Shown piece by piece: positions 37,701-49,200 of a DNA stretch of 64,000 nucleotides (the stretch's first letter is position 1; each line of letters begins with the position of its first letter). The notes beneath the pieces are model-generated. The model did not search any database. It saw only the letters and a program-made list of their open reading frames with translations, and was not told the origin of the DNA. The stretch is from Procambarus clarkii (lineage: Eukaryota; Arthropoda; Malacostraca; Decapoda; Cambaridae). The DNA lies in the NCBI RefSeq assembly GCF_040958095.1, contig NC_091214.1:9469871-9533870 (forward strand), given 5' to 3'. A program made the translations under genes and the position numbers.

Positions 37701-40700
37701 CGTCTGTATATAGTGAATTATAGCAAAAACATTATTGTGGGAGGAGAATGTGGGTGAGTCAGATGACTGGAGGGAGGGCGGGAGTGGCTGGCTGCTAAAC
37801 GGCGGTCACTCCTCGTTACTTTTTGACTCATAATAGCTACTTAGTGGTTCGTTATAGTGAACAAAACATGCAGATACTTATATGTAACCTGTGCTTATAA
37901 TGTAATAACCGACAAAATATTTGTTCACTGATTGATGAACATAATTGAATCAACAATATGCACACCATATTTTTGAGTACAGCAATGATTCACTCATTTT
38001 ATTATATAAATATATCAAACTACACACAATTGAATAATATTACAGCAAAGAAAGTATGAAAAATCAATCAGAGACATTGAAATAATTCGGTAATTATCTC
38101 TTTGTGGCAACTCCGGCCTGACAGCTTGCGAGCAACAGACCGCCTGGGACGCACTCTGAGTCATTGCCTATAATTTGCCAGTCTTCCCGGCCCTATAGCG
38201 GGCAATATATGCCACTTACGATTTTTTTATTATTTTTCCCGTGATCAGTGAACACAAATTAACAGGTTAGGAAGAAAAAATATTTTTTTTTTTTTTCAAA
38301 ATGACATGCGCCTGTGGGGATGACAGGATATTAAACCCCGAGCATGTTAAGGGTTAAACATGTTCACACACCGGGTTGTTACTGCTTTATCAGGGCAACT
38401 TTTCCAAGAATGCTGTCACCTTTTCAAACATTCCCAACACTTCCCTGATCTCACTGGAAGAGGCAGCATCCTCCCTTACCTCCTCATCCCCTTACTAATG
38501 GTGCAAATTGTTGATGAGGACCTGCCATACTCCCTTGTGAGATCAGTCACACAGACACCCGCTCATGCTTTGCTATAATGTCCTTCAAATCCACAGTAAT
38601 TGTGTCTTTCTTCATCTTGACAACACTATCTTTAGCAAGCAGCTTTTTTGGTGACATCGTGCATTACAAATTGTAGTCACAAAACTTAAAAAAAAAAAAA
38701 AAATGAAGAGGGATGCTTGTCGTGCACGAAACAACAACAACACTGGCGTCGGAGGCGTCCGAGAATTTGCGAGAACCCGCGAGGTGCTAGGAAGCACCAT
38801 GTGGATTTGCTTGTTAATAGAGGTGAAGCTCGTCAATAGAGACAAATTTGCTGCGAGTGGCTTGCTCGTTACTGGAAATGCTCGTAAATACAGCCGCTCG
38901 TTAATCGAGGTGCCACTGTATATCATATTAACATTGTCCAATGTTAATATATGTTACCTTCATCAATGTCCCAAAAATATTTTGTTTTATGATAATTTAT
39001 TTTCTTTTAAGATTTTAGTTTTTTTTCCTTTGTTTATTATCTGATTTTGGTGTAACGTTTACATCCTGGAGAGTGCATACGTTTCCCCAACTATGTGAAG
39101 ATAGAAAGAAAGTGGTCAACAAATAAAACCAGTGTTGAATGTAATGAAACGCCATTTTCTGGGCGAGACCCGGAGGCTCCCCGGAGCTATCCAGGCTGAT
39201 ATGTATATATGTCAGTCTTTGGCATCAGGCATGTGTATGGAGTTCACAGGCATACCGGGGACCACGAGCCAGAACCTGGCCCCCTCAGAGAGGCACGAGG
39301 AGCAATGGCCTATAGAAACCCCTCATGTGGTTGGAAGCATTCTATGCCTACCATCGACTGGGTCAGGCACCCAGAAAGGTAAGCATCCCTAAACAACCCC
39401 TATTCTGGTTAAGAAATTGCTACCGAGAGCTGAACTAGTGGACAGAACTCCCAAAATGAAAGCAAGCTAACGAGCATGACGTCACTATGTCACCGCGCTG
39501 CTGTCTGAGCAGCTCCTCCCTCCCCCGGAGGGGGAAGGGGGAGCCACAGATCCCTCGTGCCAGCAACCCATGACGACTTGTTAGTGTCTGCAGACTTAAC
39601 TCTCTTCTCTTACTAACAATGCTCACTTCTGTCATGTGAGGGATTCCAATCATCCTATTGATTGGTCTTCCTCCAAAATAATCTTTCCTGCCTCTACTCT
39701 ACACAGATGCCGTCTTGTTGAATCGGCTCTAATACACAATGTACCCAACATGAACTTGAGTCCTGTCTTTGTTGCTGTGGACTCTTCCCTTTCAAAGTAT
39801 ATACTTAAATGCTCTAATCTTTCTAACAAACGTGACCTAACATAAGCTTACCCTTCCATTTATCTTTCTTTCTCTTTCCTTTTCTTTCTCTCCTCTCTCT
39901 CTTTTTTCTGTTCATTGTTTTTTCTCTTACATTCCCTTACTATCCTCTTCTTATTCCTATTGCTATCTCCTCTCATTCGGTGGTTTTCATAGGAGCTGCC
40001 TCGTATGGGCCAATAGGCCCTCTGCAGTTCTTATTCCTACTACTATCCCCTCTACTACATCTTTCTTTGCTCCTCACCGCTCTTGCCTATTTATTGCCTG
40101 CATCTACTTCCTCATCACAATCGACTTGAGAATGGTCCAGGATGGACTGAAGCATCGTTGTCCCTTCACCTTCTAATGTGTGATCTGGTCAACATGATTT
40201 AGCCACGTTATTTTGACTCATTGCCTGAATATGCACTATACTAAAGAAGAAAAAGGACATTATGAGTGCTAAAGTGGCAAGAGGCGTAAGAACAATGATG
40301 AAACAAAGACCACAAACACTTGACGTAGATACACGACAAAACTATGGATAATAACTGGATAGTAACTGGATATGACAAGGAGTTAAAGGGTGATAGTGTT
40401 TCGGAGGCCATCATTTGTGAGAAAGAAAGAAGGAAGAGTACTCAGTATACAGGGGGCAAGAACCAAGGCAGACAAAGAAAAAGAAAAAGAAAAAACCTCA
40501 AGCGGACAGCGTACCCAGGAGGAACTGAGCTGGCCGCTTTGATTGGTGAAAATATGCTGTGCAGTACCATGTGCCCCTGCCGGTGCAAAACTGCCCCTCA
40601 TCCTAAGGCAAACAAGGGAGACTGAACACCCTAGAACACACAGAGGGCAGTCGAAAAGCAAGCAGAGGCAGAACCCAAGGAATTTGGGGAAAGTAACCCC

Positions 40701-43175
40701 AAGCCCCAAAGGCAGTAATTACAGAGCACATAGGGAAGGAAACCGTAGGCGCATGCAGCCCGAGTACTGGGGAATCACTCCCGGCTCACGCACCACCTAG
40801 AAGACAGTCACCAACACACTAGGTCCGGTGTTGAAACAACCACTGGAGCTGGAGCACACGACAGTTGCCTATAGCATCAGCCTCAGAACTGAAGGGAGGA
40901 TAGCCAGGTGGGGGTCTGGGGCTTCCCCCTTTTCCCCTCCCGGGGAGGGGGAGCTACGCAGACAGCGGTGCGATGACGTGTGACATCATGCTCATTTGCT
41001 CATTTCTTTTTGGGGAGTTCTATCCACTTGTTCGGCTTTTGGTAGCAATTTTCACCATAATAGGGGGTTTGTTTTGGGACGCATACCTTTCTGGGTGTCT
41101 AACCCGGTCGATAACAGACATAGAATGCTTCCAACCACATGGGGGTTTCTATAGGCCATTGCTCCCCATGCCTCTCTGAGGGGGCCAGGTTATGGCTCGT
41201 GGTCCCCGGTAGGCCCACAGAACTCCATACACAGGACTGATGCCAAAGTCTGATATTAGTATATCAGTCTGGATAAGCTCTGAGGAGCCGAAGGGGCTCC
41301 CCCTAGAAATATATAATTTTGCGTGCAACGTTGACAATCTCAACTTGAAATTTTACAAGCAAAGAATATAAAGTACACAGTGTAGCATATATACAAACAG
41401 AAGCATAGTTAAAGTGAACCATTTTGGTGTATTTACCTCTTCACATGGAGAGCAATCAGGAGTCCAATGGCAAGAGGTAGGCACATTATAAGCATCCATG
41501 GGTTGGCATGAATGGCTTCACGAAGAACTGGAGTGTAAGCAAATGCTGCCGCCACAACTGTAGTAACTAACAGCTGCACTGACAGCAGTCCATACACTTT
41601 GCGTAGAAACCCTGGAACAATTTATTAGTTTTATTAACCACCGAGTTTATTGTGAAATTCCCACGGTGCGCATGAAATAAAGTTCCCCCAAAATTCTTTT
41701 TTTTCTTCGTAAAATGATAAATTCCCTTCCTTGAACATGTCTATGTAAAAATAAATACCAAATTCCACTTACTTTGGCTGTGGGGACGTGGACAGGGTGC
41801 GCTGTGACGTCATCAGGGCCTGGTCACCCATGCGTGAATCACCCAGACACGGTCGCGCGGGTCATTCAAGCACCGGATGTTGCCACAAATATATTTTCAA
41901 TTATTTGTTTTATGTATTTCCAATGTAGTTTTATTTGTTTTTTAATGTATATGATGCATATTTGAGTATTTTACAATATGCATACAGTAGAACATTCATA
42001 ATGTTCCATGGAACTGATACATGTGTCAGTAATGTGTCCAGAATAAATGTTTAGTCGCAATATTACTTGTTAAAAATTCACTAAAATTACAATGTGTACA
42101 GTTTCACACACTATTTACACAGTATTACACTGTATTACACACTCAGTACTTCGGAGGTGAGTAATAATCAAGGAAGTAGTCCATGGTACACAGCGCGATT
42201 TTGCTCTCGTTGCACCAGGTACAGATAAATTTTCGTTTCCTGTTTCTTCATTCTGTGTGCTTGCAAATAACGCACTCTTTGCATTAGTATTTGTAGGTTG
42301 TATGTAGCCAAACTTGTAAAGTATAAGGTAGTATTGAAAAGATTATAGGAAAAGATCAATTTATAAGGTAGTCTTGAAAAGATTGCTTTGTATGGTCCCA
42401 CACAGGAAGAGATGTAGCTTGCCTCAAAAGAGTGTCCATCAGTCAGAAAGAGATTCAGCTAGCCTCAAAGAGTGTACGTCAGTCAGGAAGAGATTCAGCT
42501 AGCCTCAAAGAGTGTCCGTCAATTAGGAAAAGATTCAGGTATTTTTGAAAATATCTATGGAAAACACCACCATGGCTAACACTGTTCATCTATGCAATTT
42601 GTATCAGATGCATCATCACTGAATGCAGAAAACGATTCATCTATGTATCATCTAAATAAATTTGAGATAGCATACGATTGCAAGGGTGCCACTCCGAGCT
42701 ACAACTGGATATATCGTCCTCATAGATGCTGTATCACTTGCACCTGACCTTTGTGTTAGGTCCCTATTGCACATAGCTTCACCAATATTATGACCCTCAT
42801 GTTCTTCAAACAATAAGGTTTGAATTTCACCGACAGAGAGTTATCTTTTAACACTGCATCAGACAGGTGTTTGGGAGCCAGAGGCACGTGCGCCACCCAT
42901 GGTTGCTCATTCAGTACTAACCCAGCCAGCAGCCCTAGGGCATTCTGGAAATTTTTTCCAAGATAGCTGCCTCTCACTGGAGGTCCTACGAGTCCATTTT
43001 GTATACAACCAACCTCGCACACATTTAGAATGGGTACGAAAAAATCAAAGAGACTTTTCTCAGTTGGCGCAGTTTCCCGCCGACCGAGAATACTCGGCTG
43101 GCGCAGTTAAGTGGTTAACCCTTAACATGCTAGGGGTATAATATCCTTTGTTCCCCACAGGCGCATGTAATTTTG

Positions 43176-43218
<43 letters not shown>

Positions 43219-46200
43219 GCTAATCTGTTAATTTGTGTTCACTGATCATGGGAAAAATAATAAAAAAATCGTAAGTGGCATATATTGCCCGCTATAGGGC
43301 GGGGAAGTCTGGCAAAAAACAGGTGCTGACTCAGCGTGCATCCCAGGCAGTCTGTTGATCGCCAGCTGTCAAGCCGGAGTTGCCACAAAGAGATAATTAC
43401 CTAATTATTTCAATGTCTCTGATTTTTCGTAGTTTTTTTGCTGTAATATTATTCAATAGTGTGTAGTTTGATATATTTATATAATAAAATGAGTGAATCA
43501 TCGCTGTACTCAAAAATATGGTGTGCATATTGTTGATTCAATTATGTTCATCAATCAGTGAACAAATACTTTGTCGGTTATTACACTATATACACAGGTT
43601 ATATATAAGTATCTGCATGTTTTGTTCACCGTAACGAACCACTAAGTTGCTATTATGAGTCAAAAAGTAACGAGGAGTGACAGCCACTCACGCTCTCCCT
43701 CAAGTCACCTGACTCACCCTCATTCTCCTCCCACAATACTGTTTTTGCTTTTATTCACTATATACAGATGCTATATATAAGTATCTACATTCGTGTTCAC
43801 CATAACGAACCACTAAGTTGGTATGCTGAGTGGCAGTGGCAGTCCGCCACTGGCTGCCACTCCCTCCCTCCCTCACCTCACCTGACTTGCCACCATTCTC
43901 CACCCACCATACTGTTTTTGCTTTTATATACAGACGTTATATATAAGTATTTACATGTTTTGTTCACCATAACTGTACATCTAAGCTTGTATGGTGAGTA
44001 AAGGCACAAAGACGAAGGACCTCACACAGTCAGCTGATGGCTGCCGCCCTCAAGGCCAGACGCACTAATATTTCTCCTCCAACAATACTGTTTGTGGTGT
44101 TATTACGCTATATACTGTACACACATTATATATAAATATCTACCTGTTTTATTCACGATACTTGTAGAAGTAAACTGGTATGGTGCCCAAAGACCATCGT
44201 GGTAACCAGTAAACAACACCGTCGTCTGCACGGTGGCGTCGTGCAGACGACGCCGCCCTCACCAAAATGGCGGCTCCCAACTTACTCCTCTTGCTGTTTA
44301 TACCCTCTATACACATGTTATATTTAAGTATCTACATTTGTGTTCACCATAGCGAACCACTAAGCTGGTATAGTGAGTGCAGTCAATAAAAGGTGGCCAC
44401 ACACAGTCAGAAGACATCGCCACCACCCTCCCTCCCACAGCATTACTCCTCCCTCCATGGCGCACAGCGCTAAATATCACCACAATCCTGCTATTATCAG
44501 AACCCTGGTCAGTTTTATCACAGTCAGGGGTCTTCTGTAATAATATCATCGTTACATAATAGCATGAACAAGTATATTATGGCATTTTTAGGCGATGCTG
44601 TGGTCACAAGCTGAACAGCAGTGCTGTTAGCTCATGCTGCGTGCATCAGGCTTGGTAGCTCACTCAATACTGAGGCCCCTAACACCCGGGAGTTTGGCCC
44701 ACGATTTTTTTTAAAAATGGCGTCTGTTTACAAGAGCCCTGATGAAGGTGTGGTGAACCCTGTGTATCCGCGGGCCATTTAAATCATGCGTAGTACTCCA
44801 ACACGTCATATGACGTGATGCGCACTTTTTCGGTAAGTTACTCAACACGTCATAAGACGTGTTGCGCAGTTTAAGGGTTAAACGGCTTCCTCCATAAACT
44901 AGGTGTATATACCATGTCCCACTCAATGTTTTAAATGTAAAGATTTTAACCATAACTCAAAAGGCTGCACCAAAGACATTATATGTGGGAAATACTCTGG
45001 TTACCATTACACGCAAGACTGTACATCAGATCTGCTCACCTGCTCAAACTGTGGTGGCAATCATGACATTACATTCAAACAATATCCTTCATACATACCA
45101 GCAGCAGCAAAAACTTAGGTTCTCCCTACCACCAACTTGCAATACAGTAGTGCATTGAAACAACCTAACTCAGTCCATCATCAACCTCCACCTTACACTC
45201 AACCACAACCTTTGCGTGTACCTGATATGTCTGTCACCGACAATCCCACAACCTCAGGGTCCAACCATCTCCCACAAAATGCAAAACCAAGTCCTGATCT
45301 TGTTGAAACTCTTGTCACTCGCATCGAAAATGCACTAGAAAGACGCTGGACCGACTTTTAACAAAATTTTTTACACAAGTAACACAACCCACCTCTGAGG
45401 CCGACCCAACAGACATCCCATCAACAGCTACAGACACTGACATCCGCCCAAACAAAGCTACCATTGCTGGACATACATCGTTTGAACAGATGACGGAAAA
45501 ACTCCAAAATAACTCCTTAGCACGCCATGCCAAAATCACTCCCCAGGCTGACTTGCCACAAACTCCAACCACCAGTACCCAGAGTAAGACAGCCTCCAAT
45601 CCACATCTAAGTATCCAACACGTACTACTATTGGCATGCCAAGGAAAATGGACACATCCATAACCCATACATCCTAAATGGCTCCCCTAACCTTCATGCC
45701 TTGGAATGCAAAAAGCATTAAAACATCTCTCACAGAGCTTAAACAATTCCTTTACTCATCCAAACCGAACTTAGCTTTTATAACCGAATCCTGGCTCACT
45801 CCCAAACAAAATCTTATTTTTGAAAACTTTCAGATGCAGAGACTGGACAGACCAAACCGTATGGGTGGTGGTATTTTCCTCCTAACACGGAGTAATATGA
45901 TATGTAAACTTGTAACACTTACAAATTTTGTGAATGGTAAAGTAGAAATTTTAGCATGCCTAATACCTTACAATGATACACACATCCTTTCTGGGTATAT
46001 ACAACACTGGTGGCACAATAAACTTAAACGAACTGGAATTCCATCTTAACCAATTACGACACTCGATCATTGTTACAGGTGATCTCAATGCTAACCACCC
46101 CACATGGAGTAGAGGCACCCAAAATACTGCAGGCACCGATCTATATAGCTAAAGACACTGCACCATACAGTATATTCTTCTTTTGCCACCCTACCTGGCA

Positions 46201-49200
46201 AACTACTTTAACTACAGAACCAATTATGAAGCCTCACCTGACATCTGCTTTGGCTGGGCACATTTTCAACATGAACTACAGTTTCATACTGAACCAGATA
46301 TTAGTAGTGACCACAAACTCACTTATTATAAAATTACTAACTTTCAGCCACCAACCTACCCCCTAATGAAATAAATAAAAAAAATAAATAAAAAGCAATA
46401 TTAATATTAATGTATCACAGGTCTAACTTGAAATTACTGAATTCAGTTAGTTAAATAATTTGATTTGAATTCGATTACGGAAACGTCATGAATCAGGATT
46501 CCATTGGTTTACTGCCATGTGCTATTGCTAGCCATGAGCGTGGCTCTTCTGAATGTCACTTGACAACCTACACTCACAACAAAGGCTTGAAGTTTCTAAA
46601 ACAGTATAGTGCAGAAGATCAAAAACTGATAGCAAAGCGAAGTGAACTGAACTTGGATGGAGAATCTCAAGTATGCCTCCATCATGAAGCTTTGCTGTTG
46701 ATGAAATTTAAATTTTTGCAAAAAACTTGCTGCAATCCCTTCAAGAAGAAATGCCATGTAAAGCGAAAAGATTTGCAACCAATCACAGTAGATACTGCAG
46801 AGGATAATCCTAGGATAAGACTCCACATGAGGCTTGGCAACCTGTCAGACACCCAACTAACAGGCTAGGGAAACCTGCGAGAAAGTGGCCCGCCTGTGGC
46901 TAGCCTTGCCTGGCTATCGGGCGTGGCCACTAGGCAATGGGGTTGCCAATCACTTAGATAGATAGTGGCTCAGCCACCGTGGACCAAAGCAAGGATTACA
47001 CTAATAATGGGTAAATTTGCCTTCTGCAAATTGCCATGCTCTGGATTTGACAGCCTACAATAGCCTACAATATACATACGCCTTGCATATAAGTGTCATT
47101 TTCAGAGTCCTGTGGCTGAACTAGGAATTCAGATCCCAATCTAAATAAAAGTTACTCTTGTACAGAAAAATCTGCTCTATCCAATGGTGTCATTCAAAAC
47201 CAAATTGGGAATGATGTATATTGAGATATATTGAGATATACTGGTATTGGTAGTGATATTATCATGGATTGGTAGCCGAATGGCTACCCAAACTACACTT
47301 TTTATTACACTGCTGTATTCCGCAACAAAAGTTGCCCTGGTATGCCAAATTTCACACCTCTCTGGGCACTAGTCGTGATTTAACAAAGGGTCAAAGTTGG
47401 TAATTTTTGTGGTATTTACGCATTAACCAGATGAGAGCCCATTCAATATGGACCTATTATTTAAGAACCAAAGCAGATTGAGTTCTAGTATTTTGCACAT
47501 TTTCATTTGGGGTCTAGGGCTACTTTATTACACAATTTCATTAGATTTAGAAAGGGTCGAGTGGGAGGCCTTTGGTGAATTAACGTGGAATGACCCGATA
47601 GCCTCACACCTACCATGTCACATTCAAAATTTTGGGCTACATTTAACGGGATTAAAGGTCGCCCAACATTCCCTTCGTTTCCCATGATGATCAACGGTTC
47701 ACTCTGTCAAACACCTCAGGAGCGTGCCAATGTTCTTGCTGAATGTCAAAGTTATCCCCTTAACACCCTTCCTTCAAGCCCAAGAACCCTCCCTCAGACA
47801 AGAAATTGACCGTGCCATACCGCTACCCATGCTCGGCATCGACAACACGTACACCTTAAATGAGCTACAAATACCCTTAACCCACCTACCTCTTGGCAAG
47901 GCACCTGGAGAGGATGGAATTCCATGTGAACTTAACAAATATCTTCCATCGAATGCACATAGTAAGTACTCTTCTAAACTATTACAACCTATGCCGGACT
48001 CACGGAAATATTCCCTCACAATGGCAGACCAGTATTATTCTTCCTTTCCTAAAACCAGGAAAAGACCCATCCCAACCTGCGCTATACAGGCCTATCTCCT
48101 TACTATCGCCTCGGTAAAGTCATGGAAAGGCTAGTACATACTCGCCTCCAATGGTACCTAGAGCATAATAATATTTTACTGTCACTCCATGCTGGATTTT
48201 GACTGCAATGCTCCACACTGGTTCTCTACCTAGACCTCAAAAGAGCTTACACTACAGTGTGGCATCAGCAAAAGAACCGAGGAGAGGAGAGTCATCTAAT
48301 GGCTGGGGCCAATTAATTACTTGTCTTCTGAATAATTTCTCTGCCCAATTTTTTAATTATCTGCTAGTGTGTCTAGCTTGATCAGTCATGTCTGGTGTGT
48401 CCAGCTTGATCAATCATGACAATATATTGCATCAGAATGAGCAATATATTGTCAGGGTCTCAGTATTATAATCAAGTTCGCTCTCAGCTCACAATCAAGC
48501 TGGGTTATTCCAGGTCAGAATCCCGGGCAGGACAGAAATAGTAAGTCAAATTTCCTATCACTTAATGCACCTGTTCAAGCTGTAAGTAAGTACCCAGCTT
48601 GCTGTGGGGTTGTATCCTGAAAAGGGTGAGTAATTTGACCTTGTGGGGACCTTGATATAAACCTAACATGTACACTTATATACACTGGTACCCACCAGGC
48701 CTGGTAGCCTGGTGGATAGCGCACAGGACTCATAATTCTGTGGCGCGGGTTCGATTCCCGCACTAGGCAGAAACAAATGGGCAAAGTTTCTTTCACCCTG
48801 AATGCCCCTGTTACCTAGCAGTAAATAGGTACCTTGGAGTTAGTCAGCTGTCACGGGCTGCTTTCTGGGGTGTGTGTGTGTGGTGTGGAGAGAGAGAGAA
48901 AAAAATAGTAGTAAACAGTTGATTGACAGTTGAGAGGGGGGCCGAAAGAGCACAGCTCAACCCCCGCAAACACAACTAGGTGAATTCTAGGTGAATACAC
49001 TAGCTGCCAGTCCCCCTGTGCAATGAATTATTATTATTATTATTATTATTATTATAGGCAATGGAATCAAGCCCAGTAACTGTCTCAGTACAGCATGTGA
49101 AAATGATATTTGCCAAGGTAGGAGCAGAGTAGGATAAAAATAATATAGCACTAAACAAAATTAGGAATAAGGAAGGAGTCCAGGTCATCTGCAGTGTTCT

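Larger units (their letters stand above)
36292..38918 (-). mobile_element. Tigger/pogo-like DNA transposon, internally deleted, split by family P copy 2
   Basis: Terminal inverted repeats are CAGTAGCACCTCTATTAACG and, from the right, CAGTGGCACCTCGATTAACG, flanked by TA (36,290-36,291 and 38,919-38,920). TA duplication and CAGT-type ends are typical of pogo/Tigger. Transposase remnants lie at both ends of the interior on the minus strand. Confidence 0.85.
35906..39128 (+). mobile_element. TTAA piggyBac-like repeat, family Q, copy 2, split by a Tigger-like element
   Basis: TTAA at 35,902-35,905 precedes CCCTTAAACTGCGCATATTG. The sequence follows copy 1 (13,763 on) to 36,289, then resumes after the Tigger-like insertion at 38,921 and stops where DIRS-like copy C begins at 39,129. 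No coding sequence. Confidence 0.65.

Noticed and set aside
44903-45118. Host zinc-knuckle (CNBP-like) gene
   Set aside because: The knuckles are followed directly by a Jockey-like endonuclease and reverse transcriptase, so this is a LINE ORF1.
48706-48777. tRNA gene
   Set aside because: The box sequences are good, but the unit continues into SINE body and tail shared with other copies. Treated as a SINE head.
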